A DNA stretch of 64,000 nt, taken from Lepas anatifera (taxonomy: Eukaryota > Arthropoda > Thecostraca > Lepadidae). Position 1 is the stretch's first letter. The number at the start of each line of letters is the position of its first letter. The stretch lies in the NCBI GenBank assembly GCA_034440635.1, contig JAOTON010000959.1:62001-126000 (forward strand). The letters run 5' to 3'. Positions 45,970 through 55,967 of this stretch are shown here, in pieces. Under the pieces are notes generated by a model that worked only from the letters and a program-made list of their open reading frames with translations, was not told the DNA's origin and searched no databases. Made by a program: the position numbers and the translations under genes.

Positions 45970-48900
45970 CAGTGGCGTAGCCAGGATTCGGCCAAGGGGG
46001 TCCGACTACCGTCGGGGGCCCCCAGGCCGGGGGGCCCCTTTAGTAGTCGGGGCCCATCTCCTATACGTGTCGTATAATATTTTGGCATTATAACATTTAC
46101 ACGACGGAAATTTGTTATTCCTTTTTAAGTGTTTGTTCTTATTTTGTTTATAGTTTGATCTTTCTCGATCCGACCAAGTGCTGGTAAATTTAGGTCACCA
46201 AATATTAAGGCTGGCCCATACCTATATGACAGCGTGGCTATAATAACCGTTTTGTGGCACATTTCGGGAAATCAAATGTTGCTGCGTGCATGATGGTAAA
46301 CCTGACCTTACCTCAATTCACTCTGGTAATCAGGCATGACGTTATTGAAGGTCAGTCGTTTTGAGTACGAAGAAATGGTCTTCTACCGGAAATGATTATC
46401 AATTATATCCGGGTGTCGAATTCATGAACTCTTTAGTCAGAAAATTTCCAAAGAAATGGAAGAAATGAATAAGAATACAAGGGATATGGTGGATGGTGGT
46501 GTGTTCCGGACGTCGTATAACATCTATTCCGCGGAAATATCCTGATGAATTCACTACAATTACTTTCTTACCCTTGCTATGTTGTAAATGAGAAAATTAC
46601 CAAAACAATAGGTGCCTGAGATAACTATCGCCTTGGATAACTCTGTCATTGTTATTGTAAACCTTTCATACCTATTTTTCGTTTTGGGATTATGCTCATC
46701 AATGTGTGTCATTGCCCTTTTTGTCTGGTTTCCTACCAAAATATTCGGAAGTTGTTTATTTCAGAATGTTTAGGACGGTAGTTATTGGGACTAAGCTAAT
46801 ATTGAAAATCAGCTGAAGTTCCAAATTCCCTGTTCGATTTGGTATTATGGATGCTAAAATTAGATTAATTTTTGCCTTCCCCTCAGTAATGGTGCCTGAT
46901 CCACGTGTTTCAATTTGTCTTTTTGGTACGCAATGGGAATAGAAACATTTTTCCGAGACATATGATTTTCGAAAATCTTTGAGCCTAGGATCTCAAGCGA
47001 TATCTCTGGATTGTTAAAATATAAAAGAAATGGAAAGGAAAAAGGACGCTCAATAAAAAGGATATATGAGTGTGCCCCAGATGCTATATAAAACCTATTC
47101 CATGGACGGTCCTACTGATGAAACCGCTCACTTACTCCTCCCTAGCCATTTGTTGGATATCCCGGGGGCTTGGGGAGGTGAATACTTCCTTGGACTTTAG
47201 GTCTCTGATAGGCTTTGTACAGGGCTTGTACTGCTATGCCAGTGTTAAGCCATCCAGGACCATCACCCACCGCCCCCGCCCCCTAACCCATGGGTCGAGC
47301 AAAGATCTCCAGGGGCCTAGCACTTGACATGGCGCCAAAACCAGTATCTGGGACCCCCGAAAACAACACTTTTCCCGCAAATCAGTACTTACGTCCCCCA
47401 AAGCCAGAATTTGGGGGTACCGTGAGACTACCTACTGGGACCCCCAGAACTTACTCCCGTGGGGCCCTGAAGATAACTTTGAGGGGAGGGGGAGAAATGC
47501 TCGCTGAGACTAGCTTTTGGGGACACCTGAGGGCAGCTTCAGATGACCCCTGAGACTAACTCCTGGAGACCTCGTGAGACTAACTATCGGATCTCTGAGA
47601 TTAGCTCTCCGGCCCTCCTTACACTAGAACTGAAAGGTCCCCTGAAAATAACTCGGGCTTCTGAGATCAGTTCTTGGGGGACCTGAGACTAGCTTTGGGC
47701 CGCTTAAGACCAACACTTGGCGCTACTCACAAGGTTAATTTCCGACCCCTCTCCCGATTAGATCTCAGGGAGTCTCTGATACTGATTTACGGCGCCTCTT
47801 GACCAAAATTAAGGACTCCTGAGAATCTCTCGAGGCTCCTTAGGTTAGTTATCAGCAGCACCTCTGGGCCTATTTATCGGGCCCCCCGGATTTGCTCTGG
47901 AGGAGGGGGGCTGAGATTGACTCTCGGGGCCATCCAGATTAGCTCTTGGGGTTCCCTGAGGCTGTCTCTGAGGTGGGGCGGGGGACTGGGAATGACTTCC
48001 GACAGCCCTCTGAGACCAACCCTGGGGCGCCCCTTGAGACTAAGACTCGAGGAGGGAGGCGTGGAAGCACCCCTGAGACTGATCATTTGGCACGGCACTC
48101 CTGAGACTGCCTATCGAAAGCCCAGATTAACCCTCAGAGGCCTAAAGCTGACTCGGGGCCCGTGAGACCAAAATTTGGGAGCACCTCTGGGAATTACTCT
48201 CAAAGGCCCAAAATAAGCTCTTGGACGAACCGGAGACAAGCTCCCGGGAGCACTCTGAGGCTAACTTTTAGGTGCTCCCTGAGATTGACTCTCAGGGGCC
48301 CCTTATGCAACAACTAGGGGGGCATAGCCTCAGGCTAAATCTCGAGGGTTCCCAAGATTACCCCTCGGGGGCCTCCTGAGACCAGCACTCTGCGGATCAA
48401 ATGAGACTAACTCTCGGATTCCCAGATTAACTCTCGGGGCCACCTAAAAGTAAATATTGACTCTTGAGAAAGACACCCGTAAGACTATGGGACCGAATAT
48501 CGAGGGTCCTCTAAGACTGACCCTCGGGGTCCCCTTGACTGACTCTTGGGGGGTTCTCTGAGAATGACTCTCATGGAGCCCCCTGAAATAGACTGTCGCG
48601 GGACCCTGAGAACCACTCTCTGGAGGACCCTGGGACGAGCTCGGCCCCCCTAAGACCGACTCTGGGGGCCCCTGAGACCGACTTTCGGGATCCCTTAAAA
48701 CTAACTCTCAGGGACCCCCCTGAAATCTACTTTCGGGGGTCTTGAGACTGACCTTCAGGGCGGGGCCCTGAGGCCGACTCTAATTCTGGGGGCCCCGTGA
48801 TCAGAGAATGCTTTGCAGTAGTTCAGATTTGCCCAAGGGGGTCCTCGGACTCCTAGAACCTCTCGGCTACGCTACTGCATCCACACATTTGGGAGCCCGC

Positions 48901-50706
48901 CGAGATCAGCATTTGGAGGCCCCTGAAATCCTTGCTTCCCCGGATACCAATATTCCGGAGCCCCTGGATACTGATGCGCGGGGCTCCTAAGACCAAGCTC
49001 GGGGTTCCACTTAGATCAGATTCGGGGCACCCTCATGCTTGCGCTTTTCTCAGGAGTAACTCGACACTGATGTTCGGGGGACCCCCAGATCAACATTCGT
49101 AGCCCCCCCCGAGACCAATGCTCAGTACTCTGGAGTCCCTCGATACCAATGCTCCGGGGCCCAAGCCTGGGCCCTTGAGACCAAACTCTGGGTCCCACGG
49201 GGCCAATTCTCGTGACTCGCTCATAAGTCCTCTCGATATCGATAGTCAGGGGACACCCCGAGATCAATATTGCCCTCCCCCCCCACTTCCCGAGATCAAT
49301 GTTCGCTGCTCCGGAGCCATCGATACCAATGCTCGGGGGATCCCTGAGACCAGCTCTGGGGCTCCCTAAGACCAAGATCGAAAGGCCCGTGAGACCAAGC
49401 CCGGGCCCCCGGACCAAGCTCGGAAGGCCCGTGAGACCAAGCTCGGGTCCTCTGCTGCCAAGCTTGGGGGCCCCTGAGACCAAGCTTGGGGGGACCTGAG
49501 ACCAAGCTCGAGGAGCCCTCTGAGACCAAGCTCGGGGGCCGGAGACCAAGCTCGGGGGTCCCCTGGTACCAAACTCGGAGGGCCCCGTGACACCAAGCTT
49601 GGGGCCCCCTTAGGCCCAGATCAAAAGGCCTGTGAGACTCAAGCTCAGGGGGGTGTCCTGAGACCAAGCTCGGGGGTCCTTGAGACCAAGCTCGGGGCCC
49701 CTGAAACCATGTTCGGGGGTTCCCTGAGACCAAACTCGGGGTCCCCTGAGACCAAGCTCGGAGGCCCCTGAAACCGAACTCGGAGGGCCCCCCTGAGACC
49801 AAGACAGAAAGGCCCCTGAGAATAAGCTCGGGGGTCCCTGAGACCAAGCTAAGGGACCCTGAGACCAAGATCGAAAGGCCCGTGAGTTTAAAGCTCGGGG
49901 GCCCCTAACACCAAGCTCGGAGGGCCCCTGAGACTAAGCTTGGAGGCCCCCTGAGACGAAGTTCGGATTTCCCTTGAGACCAAGCTCGGGGGCCCCTGAG
50001 ACCAAGATAGAAAAACCCCTGAGACTAAGCTCGGGGGTCCCTCGAGACCAAGCTTGGGCGCTCCCTGAGACCAAGCTCAGGGACCTCTGAGACCAAGCTC
50101 GGGGGCCCCTGAGACTAAGCTCACGGGGCCCGTAAGACCAAGCTTGGGGGCCCCTGACATCAAGCTCGGAGGTCCCTTGAGACCAACCTCGAGGGGGGGC
50201 CTGAGATCGAGCTCGGAGGGCCCCCTGAGACCAAGATCGAAAGACCCGTGAGATTAAGCTCGGGGTCTCTGAGACCAAGCTCGGGGGGCCCCTGAGACCA
50301 AGTTCGGAGGTCCCTTGAGACCAAGCTTGGGCGCTCCCTGAGACCAAGCTCGGGGACCTCTGAGACCGAGCTCGGGGGCCCCTGAGACTAAGCTCACGGG
50401 GCCCGTAAGACCAAGCTTGGGGGCCCCTGACACTAAGCTCGGAGGTCCCTTGAGACCAGCCTCGGGGGAGGGGCCTGAGATCGAGCTCGGAGGGCCCCCT
50501 GAGACCAAGCTCAGGGGGCCCCCGAGAGAAAGCTCGGAGGTCCCTTGAGACCAACCTCGGGGAGGGGGGGCTGAGATAGAGCTCGGAGGGCCCCCTGAGA
50601 CCAGGATCAGGGGCCCCCGAGACCAATGCTCGTGTTCTCCAGTACAAAAGGTCAGCCCAAGGGGGGGTACGGGGACCCCAAGGACCCCCCCTTGGCAACG
50701 CCACTG
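45970..50706. mobile_element. Large hAT-type element G3 with 3.3-kb minisatellite
   Basis: The left end CAGTGGCGTAGCCAGGATTC pairs with the right end CCTTGGCAACGCCACTG. Exact 8-bp duplications GGCTTACT flank it (45962-45969 and 50707-50714), giving a 4,737-bp element of hAT type. The first ~1.3 kb (46090-47330) is AT-rich unique sequence without a transposase frame. The rest is a long GGGGCCCC-rich minisatellite. It is non-autonomous; its size is unusual because nearly all of it is repeat array. Confidence 0.9.
47330..50635. repeat. 21-22-bp minisatellite array inside G3
   Basis: The unit is close to GAGACCAAGCTCGGGGGCCC plus CT, period about 21-22 bp, probably around 150 units. Units are diverse at the left (47330-49000, GAGACTAACTCTCGGGGCCC type) and much more uniform at the right (49370-50630). 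A higher-order repeat of about 273 bp is visible, for example CTTGGGCGCTCCCTGAGACC at 50053 and again at 50326. Long frames on the minus strand (49016-49549, 49296-49868, 49934-50704; GLRGPxSLVSG repeats) are translation of the array, not genes. Confidence 0.9.
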
Positions 50707-50714
50707 GGCTTACT

Positions 50715-51265
50715 TAAGCCTTTTATAGCTATTTTCTTATTCGAATTACTCAGCACCAGTCACGGATCCAGAGAGAAGGACAAACAATTAATTTACCTCT
50801 AGTTTTCATCCAGTTTTTCACCGATTTAAAAAATAAGTCTTGTTCTCACTATTTTGGACTCCATTGTGTAACATCCATACTCGGCACAACAGTCAGCCTA
50901 GTTGATGCTCTATTCCATGCAATGATAATTATCTGCTCGACCTTTCTAAATCCACTACGTATCATTGATTCATTTCATTGCCCAGTCACTGTGTATTTTT
51001 GTCCCTTTCTTGTGTTTCTCATTTGGTTTTACTAAGACCATGACTTTTCTTCATATGCAGTGCCACCCAAGCGCTAACGCTGATGGTGCAATAGATGTCT
51101 CTTGTACTTGCGGCAATCACTATAGGTGTCGCTAGCAGTAACACGTACTTTACGTATCAGTGTCATCTGGTATATAGTGATTGTAGTAGAATGTAAACAC
51201 CAAGGGTGTATATTTTCATCTCTCTGGGGGTGCCTGGCCCCCAAATGAAATGCCTAAGTAATGTT
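50715..51265. other. Intergenic, nothing recognised
   Basis: AT-rich sequence between G3 and the AT microsatellite. No gene supported. Confidence 0.5.

Positions 51266-51269
<4 letters not shown>

Positions 51270-51320
<51 letters not shown>
51270..51320. repeat. (AT)n microsatellite
   Basis: About 25 uninterrupted AT/TA dinucleotides, just left of the Penelope-like element. Confidence 0.95.
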
Positions 51321-51325
<5 letters not shown>

Positions 51326-51450
51326 TATATTTGCTGTAATCTTTCTTTTATACATGTTGGATTAAAAATGACGGAATATTTCAGTTTGATGTTCTTCCTC
51401 TGTTGTTTCTCTTTTCTCTGTACCACTCTTCATTTATAGAATATTGTGCA

Positions 51451-51715
51451 GTCCAAAGAAAAAAGTATGTTTCCTAAGTTCATTTACGACGTTTCGGTGA
51501 TTAATACATCCACCATCATCAGGCATTAATAATATGTTTATACACAGGCTTTACAGCTTATAACATCACTATCATTAAAAGGTGAAAGACAGGGACTAAA
51601 ACCTATGTTTATACGGTCAAGAATTCGATAATTATAAGTGAAAATATTGAACGCTTGTAACGACAGAAAATTAATGATCGATCGTGCTGTTTCATATGGA
51701 AGACCTCTCGTGTAG
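51451..51715 (-). repeat. Downstream pseudo-LTR of the PLE
   Basis: 265 bp, about 90% or more identical by eye to 55703-55967, in direct orientation. It contains a hammerhead core and an open 60-codon frame on the minus strand also seen in the other copy. Confidence 0.92.
51488..51530 (-). ncRNA. Hammerhead ribozyme core in pseudo-LTR (copy 1)
   Basis: On the minus strand the conserved boxes are CTGATGA (51522-51516) and GAAAC-GTC (51495-51488). Between them TGGTGGATGTATTAATCACC forms helix II (GGTG/CACC, extendable by a G-U pair). Almost no sequence lies between GAAA and the GUC cleavage triplet, so helix III would be minimal; the ACGU palindrome could pair in a dimer, as proposed for hammerheads of other Penelope-like elements. 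It lies on the element's coding strand. Confidence 0.8.
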
Positions 51716-51778
51716 ATATACATAAAAAAGTTTGCAATCTAAGGAACTCGCGGTGTAGTACCGAAGTATGCCACCTCC

Positions 51779-52276
51779 TTAACCCAAATGGATGCTGCTA
51801 AGGGTTATTATGCCGTAATGATCCAGTTGGTTGTTCATGCTGGGATTTCGGTCCATAGTTAAGGCAGCCTCCAGAATTTGCAGTCTTTTTCTGTTGTTTT
51901 CCTTTGCTAAGATTGTGGTGTTGCTGTTGAGGTCCTGTCTGGTGAGTTGGCGTTGGTGTTTCTGTTTGGTATGTAACAGTGGACCACCGGCTTGTAGGTG
52001 GCAGGTAAGTCTCCAAGAGAGCGTAGTTGTTGTGTGTCCTATATAGCTAGACGTGGACTGGAGCTTGCAGTCTCCATACGGGCATTTATACTGATTTACC
52101 ACGTTGGTAGCTTTTAGGAGCTTGTCTTTGTTGTTTCTTGGGTTGTTGCACATTACAAGCTGGGCGGTCTTAGCAGACTTGTAGTATATGATTGTTTTGA
52201 TGTTGTGTCCCTCTTTCGGCTTGATTTTCCTTTTTAGAATATTCTTCAGGGCTGTTTCGTCTTTTTTGTATGCTGC
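51779..52276 (-). pseudogene. PLE GIY-YIG endonuclease domain
   Basis: Reading from the hAT junction toward lower coordinates: AAYKKDETALKNILKRK, TIIYYKSAKTAQLVMCNNPR, KCPYGDCKL (Cys motif), SSYIGHTTTTLSWRLTCHLQ (GIY-YIG core with the conserved Arg and His), then LQILEAALTMDRNPSMNNQ with the catalytic Glu. The stop is at 51779-51781. The frame is intact here but cut from the reverse transcriptase by the hAT. The upstream residues (ICRKTIPGPKICRALYDPRA) in the 222-codon open frame come from hAT DNA and are not PLE protein. Confidence 0.9.
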
Positions 52277-52517
52277 CAGAGCTGCAAAAAGTCGGGCTCT
52301 CGGGTCATAAAGTGCCCGACAGATTTTAGGGCCCGGTATGGTCTTGCGACAGATCTTACAATCTGTGAGAAAAAAAAATCTTGAAAGGAAGCAGAAAATA
52401 TTTTTTGTTCTAAAAAAACTCAATATTAGAATTGTCACCTCTTTCACTCAACAAGTTTTTCATGAATTTGCACCTCTCCCATATCAAGCCAGTGTGCGGC
52501 AAGAACCGATGGAAAAT

Positions 52518-52620
52518 CGAGGGACTTATGAATCGAGGGACCTTTGAATAGAGGGCCTTATGCACAGAGGGTCTTTTCGAGGGACTTATGAATCGAGGAA
52601 CCTTTGAATAGAGGGCCTTT
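52518..52620 (+). repeat. Two 60-bp tandem units in the nested hAT
   Basis: CGAGGGACTTATGAATCGAG starts at 52518 and 52578, each followed by AACCTTTGAATAGAGGGCC or a close variant. Confidence 0.85.
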
Positions 52621-52664
52621 TAAACGTCACCCAGAAAATCCTCTGCTGGAAAAATTCCTTCACC

Positions 52665-52720
52665 GGCCTGTCGGGCCCGATTTGTATTCCATAGCACGCG
52701 ACAGCTTGGCCCGACAGGCC
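52665..52720. repeat. 13-bp inverted repeat with 30-base loop
   Basis: GGCCTGTCGGGCC (52665-52677) pairs perfectly with GGCCCGACAGGCC (52708-52720). Confidence 0.85.
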
Positions 52721-52795
52721 GCCGTAAAGGTAAAGGCGACAGGCAAAACAGTTTTTTTCCTTCGTTTCCTTCGTTTGGAAGTACGCTCAACGCTG

Positions 52796-52829
52796 CCGCA
52801 AGGGCGCTGTTTGAACAGCGCCCTTGCGG
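52796..52829. repeat. 34-bp near-perfect palindrome
   Basis: 16-bp arms (CCGCAAGGGCGCTGTT and AACAGCGCCCTTGCGG) are separated by only TG. It would form a very stable hairpin in DNA or RNA. Confidence 0.92.
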
Positions 52830-53054
52830 CAAAGCCGGTGTAAAAGGTATCTTTGGTTTGAAAGCAGCCCTGCAGTTTGGTGTGTTGCCTTGTGGATATG
52901 GCGGAGGCCAAGGCCCTAGAATCCCGTAGTGTGGTGGAGGCAATACGTTGCAAGGTTGTGTTTTTGATTATTTTTCTCTTGCATTACTTTGGTATACATC
53001 TTGAGTAAACTGGTTGAGCCTGGATTTCATCGTTCATAGTTGAAGGGCTGATAA

Positions 53055-53284
53055 ATGGCTCCGATTAAGCTGAAGCCCCTTCCACCGTCCTGTGTCAAGC
53101 TTAAATGTGGATTTGAGGGATGTGGGTATTTTGGCGAGAAACGTTTTTTTAAGGAGCATCAGCGAATCAAGCATTCTGGGCTGCCCTGCAAGTTCAGGAA
53201 CAGTGGTTTTGGCCAAGGAGGTCGTTTTGAAGCATGGATCAAACAGCGGGCAGATCAGAACAGTGTGGGGAGAAAACAAACAAG
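53055..53284 (+). CDS. Possible exon with C2H2-like zinc finger
   Basis: An open frame from ATG at 53055 gives about 76 residues before a good 5' splice site (CAAACAA|GTAAGT at 53284/53285). The protein contains CGFEGCGYFGEKRFFKEHQ followed by RIKH, a C-x4-C-x11-H-x4-H pattern, near residues 18-42, then a basic region. It lies inside the nested hAT element, so it could be the first exon of an element-encoded protein or captured host sequence. No downstream exon was identified, and I cannot name the family. Confidence 0.4.
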
Positions 53285-54838
53285 TAAGTGATGTGGTGTT
53301 CGTTGTAATTTCGGCAGCTTACATTTATTTCCACACAGTATGTTATGCTCACTGTTGATCAATAATTTAAAATGATATTAATAAGGGAAAAATGAATTTT
53401 ACCAGCAGACTGGTCAAATTAGACTAAAACATTTGATTTTCCCTTCCGTCTTCTTTTAAATCCAATGCCTGTTTGTCCAGAATTAACCACAAAAGTTGCA
53501 TACCTTCATCAGTGGATTTGTAGATGCCAAAGAAACAAAACTCTTCGCCTTTCCACATTAATTTGAGTTTTAAGTACCAAACTATTTCTCCTATTTCATT
53601 TTATTCACTTACCTAAATATGCCTATGATCTATGTCAAGGGGACAAAGATATAACAAAAACACAGCCTAGTGCAACCTTTACTCATTCCTCTTACTCTTA
53701 ACTTCCTTGGAAACATGATATTTATTTGACATTTACTATCTAACTGACTTAAGGTTATTTATTAGCCTCATGAACTTCAGATCCTAAACCACATACCCTC
53801 ATGGAAATGAGCACGGCAATGCATGAAAAACTTTGAGATAGCCAACAGCTTCAAAATTTAGGATTTTTCATGTAAACATGCATTTAAAGTCATGGAAAGC
53901 TAATATTACATGTTTGTATTCAACTACAAGTAGCCATGATCCTTAAAAAAACACTTTCGAATATCAAAAAAGTACCCCTCCAATCTTGTTTGTCTGGCCA
54001 TCAGAGCAAAATCCATATATAAATTTTGGGGGTTCCTTCCAAATTACCCCCTCCCACCTCCAAAAAACTGAAATCATGAAAATCTGCAGAAGCTGGCATA
54101 AGTAACCGCATGGTATGGGAACCAGGTCAGCTTTCTTCCATTGCAAACTATATTTTTTAAGTATTCTGGGCTGGACTATGTAACATAATAACAAAATATC
54201 ACTTATTCTCATTCTAGTGCAGCATTTTTTGTCAATGGCGGCTGCAGAGGACTGAAAAAGGGGGCTGCTTTTCATGTTATTGTATATTTCCACCTGTGAC
54301 CTAAATCATCTGAATTCAAGACTGAGTCTTATTCAAGACCCAGTCGAGCTGACTTTGACACACACTATTTGTATGCTGTACGTCCACAAATCTCAAATTA
54401 CATCCAATAATAAATTTCCTTTACCAATGGTGACTCCAGAAAATGAGAATTGGTGGTTCGGTATTCAATTTGTTATAGGTTTCTGCCGATAACCTTAATT
54501 TCCTGAGCGTGGCTGATGATTGAAAACCCGAAGAACAGTATCAGTTCTAGAGTTTTGAAAATTAATAGACTTGTGCCATTCCACTTAGATTTTCCATAGG
54601 CGGCTTCAGAGCACGAAAAATAAAGATATCACACATATAAGGATCAGAGCACAAAAATAAGGATAATGATATCCATTGGTGCCAAACTTGAAGTTTTTTA
54701 TGCTAATTTTAGTATTTTCTATTAAGAATGTGGAAAAAGAGTAGGAACATTTTACCAATTGAATGGGTTTTAGACAATTTTAATAGTCCTATCCTAACCA
54801 CCCGACAGATTTGAGATTTTTGCAGCTCTGTATGCTGC

Positions 54839-55680
54839 GGTCATTTGGTTTTTATAAAACAGTTTGTGAGCCGTATTTTCTGGTATGTCGGTCTTTTTGT
54901 TTTGGACGTCATGTGCATGGCTTGGATGGAACTTGTCCAATGCAGTTTTGATTTCCACATCGATGTCATGACACGTATAGCTGTTGTTCACGAGCATTTG
55001 CTTTACGTGACTGAGTTCGTTGTGAATAAGTTCCCAGCTGCTGCAGGTGTTTAGAGCTCTTCTTACATAGGTGCGGATCACGCCCCGTCGATACCTATCG
55101 GGGCACGCACTGAGGGCGTTCATGCATTGTCCCGTGTTTGTCTCCTTCCTGTGTACTTGTGGTAAATTGGCCTGTGCTGGCATCCACATGTACGTCGAGG
55201 AAATGCAGCTTTCTTTGATTTTCCAGTTCATAGGTGAACTTGAGAACTGATTCTTCCTCTAAGATGTCCTTCAGCTGCTTCAGATTCTCTTCACTTTCGA
55301 CTTCCAAGTAGATGTCATCCACATATCGCATGAAAATATGTGGCTTTTGCTCGAGTTTTTCGATTGCTTTCTCTTCTACATGGCACATATATGAGTTGGC
55401 GAATAGGACTCCCAGCGGGGAGCCCATGGCTACTCCATCAATCTGTTGGAATAGTTTTCCATTTGGGCATCGGAATGACGCCTCCGTTGTGCATACTTGA
55501 AGCATTTCCCTGAGGATTTTTCGAGGGAGTCTGCTTGGTGTTGGAAGATGGTCATGGTTATATAAACAGTCCAATATAATTTCTATTGTTTTGTTTACCG
55601 GAACGTTTGTGAACAAACTTTCAACATCCAGCGAGGCGATGATGCTTTGTGGATGATGGATTCTGTGTTCCCTTTTCGCC
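54839..55680 (-). pseudogene. PLE reverse transcriptase (5'-truncated)
   Basis: On the minus strand the frame runs from about SIIASLDVESLFTNVPVNKT (motif A) through CPNGKLFQQIDGVAMGSPLG (motif B), FMRYVDDIYLEV (catalytic YVDD, motif C) and the LHFLDVHVD box, then shifts frame near 55160-55230 (after TGQFTTS) and continues with RRALNTCSSWELIHNELSH and NTAHKLFYKNQMTAAY in the thumb. Motifs before A are missing. The frameshift plus the hAT insertion make it inactive. The bold GVAMGSPLG and YVDD boxes and the linkage to a GIY-YIG domain fix the family. Confidence 0.92.
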
Positions 55681-55702
55681 GTACCACTCTTCTTTTATCA
55701 GT

Positions 55703-55967
55703 GTCCAAAGAAAGAAGTATGTTCCCCAAGTTCATTCACGACGTTTCGGTGATAAATACATCCATCATCATCAGGCATTAATAATATGTTTATATACAGG
55801 CTTTACAGTTTACAACTTCACTATCATTAAAAGGCAAAAGACAGGGACTAGAACCTATGTTTATACGGTCAAGAATTCGATAATTATAAGTGAAAATATT
55901 GAACACTTGTAACGACAGAAAATTAATGATCGATCGTGCTGTTTCATATGGAAGACTTCTCGTGTAG
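55703..55967 (-). repeat. Upstream pseudo-LTR of the PLE
   Basis: Direct repeat of 51451-51715. Differences are scattered substitutions (for example GATAAATACATCCATC versus GATTAATACATCCACC). It contains the second hammerhead core. Confidence 0.92.
55740..55782 (-). ncRNA. Hammerhead ribozyme core in pseudo-LTR (copy 2)
   Basis: On the minus strand CTGATGA (55774-55768) and GAAAC-GTC (55747-55740) enclose TGATGGATGTATTTATCACC, in which helix II has one mismatch (A opposite C) compared with copy 1. This copy may therefore be less active. Confidence 0.75.

Larger units (their letters stand above)
52277..54830. mobile_element. hAT-type element nested in the PLE (2,554 bp)
   Basis: Perfect 14-bp terminal inverted repeats CAGAGCTGCAAAAA / TTTTTGCAGCTCTG are bracketed by exact 8-bp duplications TATGCTGC (52269-52276, 54831-54838). 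Removing the element and one duplication rejoins YKNQMTAAY with the YKKDE region of the PLE thumb, which confirms the boundaries. A CCCGACAGATTT motif occurs near both ends (52314 and 54801). No hAT transposase (ZnF-BED, hATC) was recognised; a small C2H2-like frame lies inside, along with two strong palindromes. Confidence 0.94.
51451..55967 (-). mobile_element. Penelope-like element with pseudo-LTRs, split by hAT
   Basis: Read on the minus strand it has a 265-bp pseudo-LTR (55967-55703), a 5'-truncated ORF with reverse transcriptase (to 54839), then after an inserted hAT (52277-54830) the GIY-YIG endonuclease part (52276-51779), and a second direct pseudo-LTR (51715-51451). Reverse transcriptase plus GIY-YIG endonuclease, direct terminal repeats and hammerhead motifs together are the signature of Penelope-like elements. 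The reverse-transcriptase N-terminus before SIIASLDVESLFTNVP is missing, typical of the 5'-truncated, partially tandem copies these elements leave. Confidence 0.93.

Noticed and set aside
47330..50635. CRISPR-like array
   Set aside because: Units are contiguous with no unique spacers, sit in a eukaryotic transposon and vary in length, so this is a minisatellite.
49016..50704. Long minus-strand frames with GLRGPxSLVSG repeats
   Set aside because: They are direct translation of the G3 minisatellite. Several frames overlap and none has a promoter or independent coding signal.
51779..52447. Single 222-residue protein with GIY-YIG domain
   Set aside because: The first ~57 residues are encoded by the nested hAT end and its duplication; the fusion frame is accidental.
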